Of a DNA stretch of 34,416 bases, positions 1-7,449 are shown one piece after another (the first letter of the stretch is position 1; each line of letters starts with the position of its first letter). This DNA is from Actinomadura hibisca NBRC 15177. GTDB lineage: Bacteria; Actinomycetota; Actinomycetes; Streptosporangiales; Streptosporangiaceae. The stretch covers positions 1-34,416 of the forward strand of contig NZ_BCRO01000117.1 of assembly GCF_001552635.1 (NCBI RefSeq), given 5' to 3'. The notes below the pieces were generated by a model, which ran no database searches, had not been told where the DNA came from, and saw only the letters and a program-made list of their open reading frames with translations. Both the position numbers and the translations under genes were made by a program.

Positions 1-822
1 CGGGCGCGGACCGCCGGGACGCTCACCGGCACCGGCGCCGGGGGCGCCGCCGGGACCGCCCTGGCCGCCCGGACGCGGGCCGGGGCGCGGGCCCGGCTTG
101 GGCGCCTGGCCCATGCCGGTGTTGGTCGAGCTGAACGGGTTGTTGCCCGGACGCGGACCCTGCGGGCGGTCGCCGCGCTGGCGGTCGCCGCCGCCGGAGC
201 GCGGGGCCGGACGCGGGCCCGGCTTGGGCGTGCGCGGACCCGGCTTCGGACCGCCGGGACCGGCCTGGCCCTGAGCCTGGCCGGGCGCGGGGCCGGTGGC
301 CTTGGGGGCCTGGGCCGGCGCCTGCGGGGCCTGGGCGGCCGGAGCCTGCGGGGCCTGCGCCGCCGGCGCGTTCACCGGGGTGCTCGGCGCGGGCGGGACC
401 GGACCGGGCGCGGGACGCGGTCCCGGCCTGGGGCCGGGACCGGCGGCCGGGCGGGGCGCGCTCGGCTGGCTCGGCTGAGCCTGCTGGCCGCCCTGCTGGC
501 CATTCTGCGGACCGGCGGGGGCCGCCGGCGCGGGACGCGGACCCGGCTTCGGCGGGCCCGGACGGGCACCGCCCTGCGCGCCGCCGCCGGACGGGCCGGG
601 GCGCGGCGCGGCGGGACGCGGGGCGGACGGGCGGGGCCCGCCGCCCTTGCCGGACTTGCCGGCGTTGTTGTTGAAAGCTTCGGTAAGTCGTCGGACGACC
701 GGCGCCTCTATCGTGGAGGACGCCGACCGTACGAACTCGCCCATCTCCTGGAGCTTGGCCATGACGACCTTGCTCTCTACACCGAACTCCTTGGCGAGCT
801 CGTATACCCGGACCTTGGCCAC
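1..822 (-). CDS. infB: Translation initiation factor IF-2, N-terminal part (runs off the left edge)
   Basis: IF-2 is the GTPase that brings fMet-tRNA to the 30S subunit and promotes subunit joining. Only the first 274 codons are present; the G domain lies beyond base 1. The start is GTG at 822, giving VAKVRVYELAKEFGVESKVV, the conserved IF2_N helical module (residues 1 to about 50), with a GGGAG-type ribosome site four bases upstream. From about residue 55 the protein becomes a long Gly/Pro/Arg/Gln/Ala-rich linker, the low-complexity insert usual in actinobacterial IF-2; it makes the DNA at 1-650 strongly repetitive. It is the last visible gene of the rimP-nusA-ylxR-infB operon, 108 bases after ylxR. 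Identification is firm; the protein's total length cannot be judged. Confidence 0.97.
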   Translation of the reverse strand, partial: MAKVRVYELAKEFGVESKVVMAKLQEMGEFVRSASSTIEAPVVRRLTEAFNNNAGKSGKGGGPRPSAPRPAAPRPGPSGGGAQGGARPGPPKPGPRPAPAAPAGPQNGQQGGQQAQPSQPSAPRPAAGPGPRPGPRPAPGPVPPAPSTPVNAPAAQAPQAPAAQAPQAPAQAPKATGPAPGQAQGQAGPGGPKPGPRTPKPGPRPAPRSGGGDRQRGDRPQGPRPGNNPFSSTNTGMGQAPKPGPRPGPRPGGQGGPGGAPGAGAGERPGGPRP

Positions 823-930
823 AGCACTCCCTACTCGGTCCGGGGGTGCGGCCTCCGGACCGTCGTTAACCTGCCGTACTCATCGCGGCGTGCTCATCGA
901 GCGCTCATAGCAATCTCGACCTGCTTCCGA

Positions 931-1218
931 CTAGACGTCGCTTACTGATTCGGCCTGACGGCCATCCTGCTGCCGCGGCGCTGCCGCCGCAAGCCCGTCC
1001 CGCAGCACATCGAGGCCGAGCGGTCCCGGCAGGCGGAAGGCCCGTGGGAACGCCCGACGTCGCTCAGCTAGCTGGAGACATCCCGGATCGGGGTGCAGAT
1101 GCGCTCCCCGGCCCGGCAGCCGCCCATCGGGATCGGGGACGATGACGCCCTCGACCACCACCAGGCGCAGCAAGTCGGACTTGACCGTGCGGACCCGGCA
1201 CCCCACACAGGTGCGCAT
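931..1218 (-). CDS. ylxR: YlxR/DUF448 family RNA-binding protein
   Basis: This 95-residue basic protein belongs to the YlxR (DUF448) family, small putative RNA-binding proteins encoded between nusA and infB in many bacteria. It opens with MRTCVGCR, the family's N-terminal signature, followed by a hydrophobic LLRLVVVEG strand, then DGRLPGRGAHLHPDPGC (the GRGA loop that defines the family) and an arginine-rich helix AERRRAFPRAF. The start chosen is ATG at 1218, 28 bases after the nusA stop. No strong ribosome site is seen, so translation may be coupled to nusA. The reading frame stays open upstream into nusA, but the family alignment begins at MRTC. The C-terminal 25 residues are Ala/Gln-rich and look non-conserved. 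Confidence 0.93.
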   Translation of the reverse strand: MRTCVGCRVRTVKSDLLRLVVVEGVIVPDPDGRLPGRGAHLHPDPGCLQLAERRRAFPRAFRLPGPLGLDVLRDGLAAAAPRQQDGRQAESVSDV

Positions 1219-1246
1219 GGGGACAGCCCGGTCACGTGAACTGAGT

Positions 1247-2440
1247 CTACCGCGCCGAAGCGTCGGCGGGACCTGTCGCATGCTCTCCTGACGCACCTGA
1301 TCCGGTTTCGGCGGGGTCGGCGGCCTCGCCGGCGGCCTTGTCCGCGGTCTCGTCGGCGACCTTCGCCTCGCCCGTCCCGGCGGGCCGCGCACGGCCGCCG
1401 CCCTGGTCCTGCCCACCCTGCCGGCCACCGCTCCGCGCGGACGGCCCGGACTGCTCGTCGCCCGGCCCGCCGCTCTGCTCGGTGTCGGACCGGATGTCGA
1501 TGCGCCACCCGGTGAGCCGCGCGGCCAGGCGGGCGTTCTGCCCCTCCTTGCCGATGGCCAGCGAGAGCTGGTAGTCGGGCACCGTCACGCGGGCGACCCG
1601 CGCGTCGGCGTCCACGACCTCGACGCCGTTGACCCGGGCGGGCGACAGCGCGTTGCCGACGAACTCGGCCGGGTCGTCCGACCAGTCGACGATGTCGATC
1701 TTCTCGCCGTGCAGCTCGGCCATCACGTTGCGGACCCGGCTGCCCAGCGGGCCGATGCAGGCGCCCTTGGCGTTGACGCCCGGCTTGCGCGAGCGCACCG
1801 CGATCTTGGTGCGGTGCCCGGCCTCGCGGGCGATGGCGGCGATCTCCACGGTGCCGTCGGCGATCTCGGGCACCTCCAGGGCGAACAGCTTGCGCACCAG
1901 GTTGGGGTGGGTGCGCGACAGCTGGACCGAGGGGCCGCGGTGGCCCTTGCGGACCTGCACCACGTAGGCGCGCAGCCGCTCGCCGTGCTTGTACTCCTCG
2001 CCCGGCACCTGCTCGGCGGGCTGCAGGATGGCCTCGATCTTGCCGAGGTCCACCAGCACGTTCCGCGGGTCGTTGCCCTGCTGGATGATGCCGGAGACGA
2101 TGTCGCCCTCGCGGCCGGCGTACTCGCCGAAGGTCAGCTCGTCCTCGGCGTCGCGCAGCTTCTGCAGGATGACCTGCTTGGCCGTGGTCGCCGCGATGCG
2201 GCTGAACCCCTCGGGGGTGTCGTCGTACTCCCGGAGGGCGGTGCCCTCCTCGTCGGTCTCGGTCGCCCACACCGTCACGTGCCCGGTGGTGCGGTCCACC
2301 TCCACCCGGGCCCGGGTCTGGGCGCCCTCCTCCCGGTGGTAGGCGATCAGCATGGCGTCTTCGATGGCCTTGACGGCCACCTCCAGCGAGATGTCCTTCT
2401 CGCTCTCCAGGCTGCGCAGCGCGGTCATGTCGATGTCCAC
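1247..2440 (-). CDS. nusA: Transcription termination/antitermination factor NusA
   Basis: NusA binds RNA polymerase and nascent RNA and modulates pausing, termination and antitermination. The 397-residue product has the short actinobacterial architecture: N-terminal polymerase-binding domain (about 1-107), S1 domain starting near REGDIVSGIIQQ (110-180), KH1 with GxxG loop GPLG (230-233) and KH2 with loop GKEG (297-300). A disordered Gly/Ala/Glu tail (about 320-397) follows, and the acidic C-terminal repeats of enterobacterial NusA are absent. The start is GTG at 2440 (VDIDMTALRSLE) behind a GGGGGGAG ribosome site; an in-frame ATG at 2428 is possible. It lies 13 bases after rimP and is surely cotranscribed with it. 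A longer open frame upstream runs through rimP and is not coding here. Confidence 0.96.
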   Translation of the reverse strand: MDIDMTALRSLESEKDISLEVAVKAIEDAMLIAYHREEGAQTRARVEVDRTTGHVTVWATETDEEGTALREYDDTPEGFSRIAATTAKQVILQKLRDAEDELTFGEYAGREGDIVSGIIQQGNDPRNVLVDLGKIEAILQPAEQVPGEEYKHGERLRAYVVQVRKGHRGPSVQLSRTHPNLVRKLFALEVPEIADGTVEIAAIAREAGHRTKIAVRSRKPGVNAKGACIGPLGSRVRNVMAELHGEKIDIVDWSDDPAEFVGNALSPARVNGVEVVDADARVARVTVPDYQLSLAIGKEGQNARLAARLTGWRIDIRSDTEQSGGPGDEQSGPSARSGGRQGGQDQGGGRARPAGTGEAKVADETADKAAGEAADPAETGSGASGEHATGPADASAR

Positions 2441-2453
2441 GAGGCTCCCCCCT

Positions 2454-3143
2454 CTATTCCGGCTCGGCCGGAGAAGTCTCCGGGGCTGCCGGAGAACGCG
2501 TTTCGTCGGCCGCTCCGGCGTCGGCCTCGGCCTCGTCGGCCCGCTCGTCGGCCCGGCGGAACTCCACCTGGACCCGGCCGCGCCCCAGCTCGCCGAAGGC
2601 GAACCTGCGCCGGGCGGGCCCGCCCTTGCCCTTGCCGGGCGCCTTGGCACCGGCCCCCTTGCCGCCGGAGCCCTTGCCCCGCGGCTTGGCGACCACGTCG
2701 ATGACGACCGACTCCTCGTCGGCCTCCACCACCCGGCCCTCGATCTGCCCGCCCTCGGTCAGCGGCGCGACCACCAGCCGCCCGGCGGCGCGGCGCCAGT
2801 GACGCGGCTCGGTGAGGGGGCGGTCCACGCCGGGCGAGGTGACCTCCAGCACGTAGGCCGAGGCGCCCATGATCTCCGACTCGTCCAGCAGCTCCGAGGC
2901 GGTCTGGCTGAGCTCGGCCACGTCGTCCAGGCTCACCCCGCCGTCGGCGTCCACCACGATCTTCACCAGGCGGCGGCGCCCGGCGGGCCGCACGTCGACC
3001 TCTTCCAGGTCGAAGCCCGCGGCGGCGACGGCCGGCTCCAGCAGGCGGGTCAGCCCGGTGACGGCGGCCTCCCGGGTGGGCCTGCCGCCCGCGGCGCCGT
3101 CGCGGCCCCGGTGAGCGCTGTCACCCTCGGACTCGACGCTCAT
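2454..3143 (-). CDS. rimP: Ribosome maturation factor RimP
   Basis: RimP assists late maturation of the 30S subunit. The 229-residue protein carries the N-terminal alpha/beta domain and the family signature YVLEVTSPGVDRPL (near residues 97-110), followed by the SH3-like C-terminal domain. It is longer than the roughly 150-residue E. coli protein because of a Gly/Lys-rich insertion (about 150-172) inside the C-terminal domain and an acidic Ala/Glu tail of some 35 residues; such extensions are common in actinomycetes. The start is ATG at 3143 with a strong AGGAGG site upstream. It is the first gene of the operon. The 200-base region to 3343 is shared with the divergent lipoprotein gene and should hold the operon promoter, though I could not pick one out. 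Confidence 0.95.
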   Translation of the reverse strand: MSVESEGDSAHRGRDGAAGGRPTREAAVTGLTRLLEPAVAAAGFDLEEVDVRPAGRRRLVKIVVDADGGVSLDDVAELSQTASELLDESEIMGASAYVLEVTSPGVDRPLTEPRHWRRAAGRLVVAPLTEGGQIEGRVVEADEESVVIDVVAKPRGKGSGGKGAGAKAPGKGKGGPARRRFAFGELGRGRVQVEFRRADERADEAEADAGAADETRSPAAPETSPAEPE

Positions 3144-3343
3144 GGGACCTCCTCATGTTGTGCTGAATCGACCGTGTGTCCGTTGTCCCCTCAAGACTAT
3201 CGACAGCCGGACACCTCAGCGGTCTTTCGGACAGCTCACCGGCGCGCCGGATATGGAATGCTTGAGCTGGCCCGATGGGCGGGGGGCGCCGCGGGCTCTT
3301 GTCACCCTGTCATCCGGTCGTGCCGTCCGGTGAGGAGCCACGC

Positions 3344-3859
3344 GTGCCTGAAGCCATCTCCGGGGCGGTGTCCCGCCGCGCGGCGCTGGCGACCGCGCTG
3401 GTGGCCGCGCCCCCGCTGCTGGGCGGCTGCACGCTCCCCGGCACGGCCCGGCGGGCGGCGCACGCGGACGTTCCCGTCCTGGCCGGGGCGATCTCGGCTG
3501 AGCAGGACCTGGTCGCGCTGTACGAGGCCGCGCACGCCGCGCATCCGGGCCTGGCGCGGCGGCTGGCCCCCGTGCTGGCCCACCACCGCGAACATCTGGC
3601 GGTGCTGAAGCGGCACTTCGTCCCCGGCTCGGGCGACCGCAAGGACGAGGGCGCGGCGATCCCGGCCCCGCACGCGCCGGCGGTCCCCAAGGACGCCGGG
3701 CAGGCGCTGGCGACCCTGCGGCAGGCCGAGACGCGGGCGGCCGCGGCACGTGTGACCGACGTCGCCAAGGTCGCGCCCGCGCTGGCGCAGTTGCTGGCGG
3801 GCATCGGCGCGTGCGAGGCGGGCCACGCGGCGCTGCTGGGGCGGTCGTCGCAGGCATGA
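3344..3859 (+). CDS. Ferritin-like lipoprotein, probably Tat-exported
   Basis: The 171-residue product begins (GTG, 3344; GAGGAG ribosome site six bases upstream) with VPEAISGAVSRRAALATALV and a lipobox LLGGC with Cys29, so it is predicted to be exported and lipid-anchored. The SRRAAL at residues 10-15 resembles a twin-arginine signal. The mature part is helical, with ISAEQDLVALYEAA and HHREHLAVL, a spacing of acidic and His residues typical of ferritin-like bundles of the DUF4439 kind. It overlaps the next gene, also ferritin-like, by four bases (ATGA), so the two are translationally coupled and perhaps paired in function. Metal binding is inferred from family resemblance only. An upstream in-frame start at 3275 is less likely because it lacks a ribosome site. 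Confidence 0.8.
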   Translation: MPEAISGAVSRRAALATALVAAPPLLGGCTLPGTARRAAHADVPVLAGAISAEQDLVALYEAAHAAHPGLARRLAPVLAHHREHLAVLKRHFVPGSGDRKDEGAAIPAPHAPAVPKDAGQALATLRQAETRAAAARVTDVAKVAPALAQLLAGIGACEAGHAALLGRSSQA

Positions 3860-4332
3860 GCGCGGCTATGAACGCGGTGGACGCGTTGCAGGAGGCGCTG
3901 AAGGCCGAGCACGCGGCCGTCTACGGTTACGGCGCTCTGGGCGCGCGGCTGCGCGGGACGTTGCAGCAGAACGCCAAGGCGCTCTGGGACGCGCACCGCG
4001 CCCAGCGGGACGCCCTGACCGCCCGGCTGACCGCCCTGGGCGCCCAGCCGGCGTCCGCCGCGGCGGTCTACCGCCTGCCGGTGGAGCCGACCTCGTCCCG
4101 CTCGGCAGCGGACCTGGCCGCCGCTCTTGAGGACGCGCTGGTCACGGCCTACGTGACGTTGGCGGGCGCGTCCGATCCGGCGCTGCGCACCCTGGCTGCG
4201 AAGGCGATGCAGGAGGCGATGGGGCGGGCCGTCCGCTGGCGCGCGGCGACGGGTCGTCCGCAGGGCCCGGCTTCGGCGTTCCCGGGCCTGCCGCCCGCCG
4301 TCCTGTCCCCCAAGCCACGCCCCGGCGACTGA
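3856..4332 (+). CDS. DUF4439 ferritin-like protein
   Basis: This 158-residue, mostly helical, Ala-rich protein contains ALQEALKAEHAAVYGYGALGARL near its start, the hallmark of the DUF4439 ferritin-like domain, where Glu/His/Tyr lie on the first helix. A second helix (ALWDAHRAQRDALTARL) and a long C-terminal helix (AAALEDALVTAYVTLAG) complete the bundle. No signal peptide is seen, so it should be cytoplasmic, unlike its lipoprotein neighbour. The start ATG at 3856 overlaps the preceding stop. From general knowledge of actinomycete genomes, DUF4439 genes sit next to rimP, so the location supports the call. Its biochemical role is unknown; I do not infer a specific metal or substrate. Confidence 0.85.
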   Translation: MSAAMNAVDALQEALKAEHAAVYGYGALGARLRGTLQQNAKALWDAHRAQRDALTARLTALGAQPASAAAVYRLPVEPTSSRSAADLAAALEDALVTAYVTLAGASDPALRTLAAKAMQEAMGRAVRWRAATGRPQGPASAFPGLPPAVLSPKPRPGD

Positions 4333-4411
4333 CGCCGGGAACGCTCTCCCCTCAAGTACCGTTAGTCCCTTTTGTACGGCTACTTGTTCCTCGGGGGAGG
4401 CACACGATCAC

Positions 4412-4723
4412 ATGACCGTCAGCCAGGGCACCAGCAACAACGGCACCGGCAAGAACGCCGGGACCGGAACCGGTCGCGGCACCGGCGCCGGGCGGGGCAC
4501 CGGCGCTCTCGACGAGCTGCGCGCCGCCTATCGCGCCCAGCTCGACCAGCTCGCCGCCGAGCGCGACGAGGCCCGCCGCCAGGCCCGCAAGGCGAAGGCC
4601 GACGCCTACAACGCCCAGGCCGATCTCGCGAGCCTGAAGGCCCGCGTGCAGGAGCTGCTCACGGCCGTGTCCACGCAGCTGGACTCGGCCACCGAGCGCG
4701 CCGGGAAGGGCACCGCGAAGTAG
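4412..4723 (+). CDS. Small coiled-coil protein of unknown function
   Basis: The 103-residue product has a low-complexity Gly/Thr/Asn N-terminus (residues 1-31, repeated GTG-type motifs) followed by a heptad-patterned, highly charged helix (about 33-90, ALDELRAAYRAQLDQLAAER onward) that should form a coiled coil. There is no signal peptide or membrane segment. The start is ATG at 4412 with GGGGGAGG about eleven bases upstream. The 79-base gap to the DUF4439 gene may contain its own promoter, and a strong hairpin follows the stop. I do not recognise a named family; a scaffolding or cell-envelope-associated role would be speculation. Confidence 0.7.
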   Translation: MTVSQGTSNNGTGKNAGTGTGRGTGAGRGTGALDELRAAYRAQLDQLAAERDEARRQARKAKADAYNAQADLASLKARVQELLTAVSTQLDSATERAGKGTAK

Positions 4724-4743
4724 CGGGGCCGGAACCACCGTTC

Positions 4744-4787
4744 TGACGCCCGGCGGGCCCGGCCGATGCCGGACCCGCCGGGCGTCA
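4744..4787. terminator. Bidirectional stem-loop terminator between convergent genes
   Basis: A perfect 14-bp inverted repeat (TGACGCCCGGCGGG at 4744-4757, complement at 4774-4787) encloses a 16-base loop with an inner CCGG/CCGG stem. It lies between the stop of the coiled-coil gene and the stop of the convergent HAD gene, so it can serve both. There is no T-run, as is usual in high-GC actinomycetes. Confidence 0.75.
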
Positions 4788-4830
4788 GCGCGTCTATGGA
4801 CGCTCTGGACGGGCGCTCAGGAATGCCCGC

Positions 4831-5517
4831 TCAGGAGTGCCACCGCTCGACGTGCGGCAGCAGCTCCGACAGGTCCTCGATCACCGCGTCCGGGGCCGCC
4901 TCCCACGCCGGGACCGTGCTGTTGGGCACCAGCACGGTCCGCAGCCCGGCCGACTTCGCGCCGTGGATGTCGTCGTAGGGCCGGTCGCCCACGAAGACGC
5001 AGGCTTCCGGGTCGGCGGCCCCCACCGCGTCCATCGCGGCCCCGAACGCCTTCGGGTGCGGCTTGGTCCACGGGATCTCACTGGAGTAGACGGCCCCGTC
5101 CAGCAGGTCCAGCACCCCGTCGCGGGCGAAGATCCGCTCGTGCCAGTCGCGGGACCACATCGTGTTGGACAACACCCCGACCTTGATGCCGCGGGCGCGC
5201 AGGGCCTCCAGCAGCGGCGGGGCGGCGGGGTCGATGATGGTGTGCGGCGTCCACGCCTCGAACTTGGTGGCCAGGAGCGCCTCGGTCGGCTCCACCCCGG
5301 CCAGCGCGAACACCTCGTCCAGGGTCGCGCTGCGGTGCTCGTCGCGGCCGCGCTCCCACAACTTCAGCTCGGCGTCCAGCAGCGCGTTGGCCGCCGCCTC
5401 CACCGCGTCGGGGTCCAGGTGGGCGGCGCAGATGCCGCGCCACATCTCGCCCAGCTCGATGTCGTGCCAGGGCGTCAGGGTGCCGCCCCAGTCGAAGATG
5501 ACCGCCTCAATCGCCAT
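4831..5517 (-). CDS. HAD-superfamily hydrolase, subfamily IA-like
   Basis: This 228-residue protein is a haloacid-dehalogenase-fold phosphatase. Motif I is FDWGGTLT, with nucleophile Asp9; motif II is VLSNT; motif III is KPHPKAF; motif IV is GDRPYDDIHGAKSAG, with the paired Asp that bind Mg2+. A helical cap lies between motifs I and II. Motif I has Gly rather than Asp two residues after the nucleophile, so the usual general acid/base is missing; this variant occurs in some HAD branches, and the substrate is unknown. The start is ATG at 5517 (MAIEAVIFDW); the frame stays open to 5679 but the domain begins at MAIEAV. It is convergent with the coiled-coil gene and divergent from the secreted protein at 5720. 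Confidence 0.85.
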   Translation of the reverse strand: MAIEAVIFDWGGTLTPWHDIELGEMWRGICAAHLDPDAVEAAANALLDAELKLWERGRDEHRSATLDEVFALAGVEPTEALLATKFEAWTPHTIIDPAAPPLLEALRARGIKVGVLSNTMWSRDWHERIFARDGVLDLLDGAVYSSEIPWTKPHPKAFGAAMDAVGAADPEACVFVGDRPYDDIHGAKSAGLRTVLVPNSTVPAWEAAPDAVIEDLSELLPHVERWHS

Positions 5518-5719
5518 GCCCGGATCGTAGGCCGGGCGCGGGGGTGGTGCCATCCGAAAAACCGTCCGCCGGGCGCCCGCGAACGGTTCCGGCGAGTAAC
5601 CCCGGCGACGGGCCGGGCGATGTCCGGGTGTGCGGTGGATCACCCCGGTCGGCGCGAACGGGGCCACTAGGATCTCCATCCATTATTTCCGGTCTGATTA
5701 GTAGGATTTAGGAGACCGT

Positions 5720-7267
5720 ATGGCCGTCACGCGCCACCTGGCGGCGGTCGCGGCGGGCCTCGGCCTGCTCGGCACCGCCCTCCCCGCAGCCGCCGCGCCC
5801 GTTCCCGACGGGCCCGGCAGGGGCTTCCTGCCCGCCTATGTCGGCGCGCCCGCGACGCCCCGCCCGCTGCCGGGCCGCCCCGTCCCCGCCAACCCCCACC
5901 AGGGCCCGGTCGGCACCTCCTCCATGCACGCCGACAGCTACGCCTCCGACACCTACCCGTTCGCCGGGCCGCTCGGGCGGCGGCCCGAGGTCCGCTCGGA
6001 GGCCAAGGGCGGCGGCCTGCTGCCGGGCCTGTGCTCCACGGTCACCTTCGCCAGGCGCACCGGGCTGATCGTCGCCCAGTGCACCCAGGGCCAGAACTTC
6101 ACCCTGCGCCTGATCGATCCCAGGACCCTCAAGGACCTGGCCGCCCTCCCGCTGCCGCCCCGGCCCTCCACCGTGCGGGCCGTGGTCACCGGCGACCTGG
6201 ACAAGGTCCTCACCGACACCTCCGGCGGCGCGTACTACTACCTGGACCCGCAGGACCGCGCGGTGCTCGCCGACTCGGCGTTCCACGTGCGGCGCTTCGC
6301 GCACGAGAAGGGCCCCGGCGGCGCGTGGCGCTTCAAGGTCACCGACGACTGGGACCTGAGCAAGCGGCTGCCCAGCGACTGCGCCACCTGGACCAACCCG
6401 TCCCCCAAGGGCGAGTGCGACCCGATCACGGCGGTCGGCCCCGACTGGGGCGGCCTGATCTGGTGGATCACCCGCAACGGCCGGATCGGCACCATCGACC
6501 CGCGCACCGGCACCGTGCGCGACACCCGGCTCAGGGGCGAGGCGATCCAGAACTCCTTCGCCGCCGCCGAGGACGGCGTCTCGGTCGTGTCCGACCACGC
6601 CCTGTACCGGATGCGCGCCGCCGCCGACGGCACGCCCTCGGTGGTGTGGCGGCGCGCCTACGACCGGGGCTCGGCCCGCAAGCCCGGCCAGATCGACCAG
6701 GGTTCGGGCACCACGCCGACCTTCTTCGGCGACGGCCTGGTGGCGATCACCGACAACGCCGACGACCGCATGAACGTGCTGGTGCACCGGCGCGGCGACG
6801 GAAAGCTCGTCTGCGAGGTGCCGGTGTTCGGACACGGCGAGAGCGCCACCGACAACTCGCTCATCGGCTACGGCAACAGCCTGTTCGTGGAGAACAACTA
6901 CGGCTACCGCAACTTCTTCGAGCTGCCGCCCGGCGGCTCCTCGGTCGACGGCGTCTCCCGCGTGGACGTCACGCCGAACGGCTGCCGCACCGTCTGGACG
7001 AGCAAGGAGCGCTCCCCCTCCACCGTCGCCAAGGCGTCGGTCGCCAACGGGCTGCTGTACCTCTACACCAAGGAGCCCCGCAGGGACCTCATCGACGCCT
7101 GGTACCTGACGGCGGTGGACGCCCACACCGGCCGCACCGCGTTCAAGGTGCTGACCGGCACCGGCAAGTGGTTCGACAACAACTGGGCCCCGATCACCCT
7201 CGGCCCGGACGGCACGGCCTACGTCGGCGTGGTCGGCGGGCTGGTCGCGGTCCGCGACCGGGGCTGA
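5720..7267 (+). CDS. Secreted beta-propeller-like (PQQ-repeat type) protein
   Basis: The 515-residue protein starts with a clear Sec signal peptide (MAVTRHLAAVAAGLGLLGTA, cleavage near PAAAAP) behind an AGGAG site seven to ten bases upstream of ATG 5720. The mature part has repeated short beta motifs such as IDPRTGTVRDTRL, VDAHTGRTAFKVL and DGTAYVGVVGGLVAVRD, which resemble the blades of PQQ-like/quinoprotein beta-propellers. It also has four or more Cys that may form disulfides outside the cell. No catalytic motif is recognised, so it may be a binding protein or a quinoprotein-like enzyme. It stands alone, divergent from the HAD gene, with a stem-loop after its stop. A TAGGAT at 5702-5707 could be part of the promoter but overlaps the leader, so I do not annotate it. 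Confidence 0.72.
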   Translation: MAVTRHLAAVAAGLGLLGTALPAAAAPVPDGPGRGFLPAYVGAPATPRPLPGRPVPANPHQGPVGTSSMHADSYASDTYPFAGPLGRRPEVRSEAKGGGLLPGLCSTVTFARRTGLIVAQCTQGQNFTLRLIDPRTLKDLAALPLPPRPSTVRAVVTGDLDKVLTDTSGGAYYYLDPQDRAVLADSAFHVRRFAHEKGPGGAWRFKVTDDWDLSKRLPSDCATWTNPSPKGECDPITAVGPDWGGLIWWITRNGRIGTIDPRTGTVRDTRLRGEAIQNSFAAAEDGVSVVSDHALYRMRAAADGTPSVVWRRAYDRGSARKPGQIDQGSGTTPTFFGDGLVAITDNADDRMNVLVHRRGDGKLVCEVPVFGHGESATDNSLIGYGNSLFVENNYGYRNFFELPPGGSSVDGVSRVDVTPNGCRTVWTSKERSPSTVAKASVANGLLYLYTKEPRRDLIDAWYLTAVDAHTGRTAFKVLTGTGKWFDNNWAPITLGPDGTAYVGVVGGLVAVRDRG

Positions 7268-7280
7268 ACGCGCGGCGGCG

Positions 7281-7320
7281 CCCGGTGCTGGACAGGCCGA
7301 TCGGCCGTTCTCGCACCGGG
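7281..7320 (+). terminator. Stem-loop after the secreted protein gene
   Basis: CCCGGTGC at 7281-7288 pairs with GCACCGGG at 7313-7320, and the loop carries a self-complementary GGCCGATCGGCC at 7295-7306. It starts 13 bases after the stop codon and is a plausible factor-independent terminator without a U-tract. Confidence 0.55.
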
Positions 7321-7449
7321 TGCCGAGCCATGCGACAGCCGCCCAGAACGTGACGGACGCCACTTTGGGATTTTCTTCGTTGTTCAAGGGAATGTCATGA
7401 GCTGACAAAAGGTTGCGCGAAGCAGGCGAACTTGCGAGGTGACCGGGAC

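Noticed and set aside
1..650. Apparent repeats in the first 650 bases, considered as a mobile or CRISPR-like element
   Set aside because: They are the codons of the Gly/Pro/Arg-rich IF-2 linker, a protein-level repeat.
1068..2270. A 400-residue open frame on the minus strand
   Set aside because: It overlaps nusA out of frame and is rich in Arg/Pro/Gly, the usual shadow of a high-GC gene; nusA has a clear start, domains and ribosome site.
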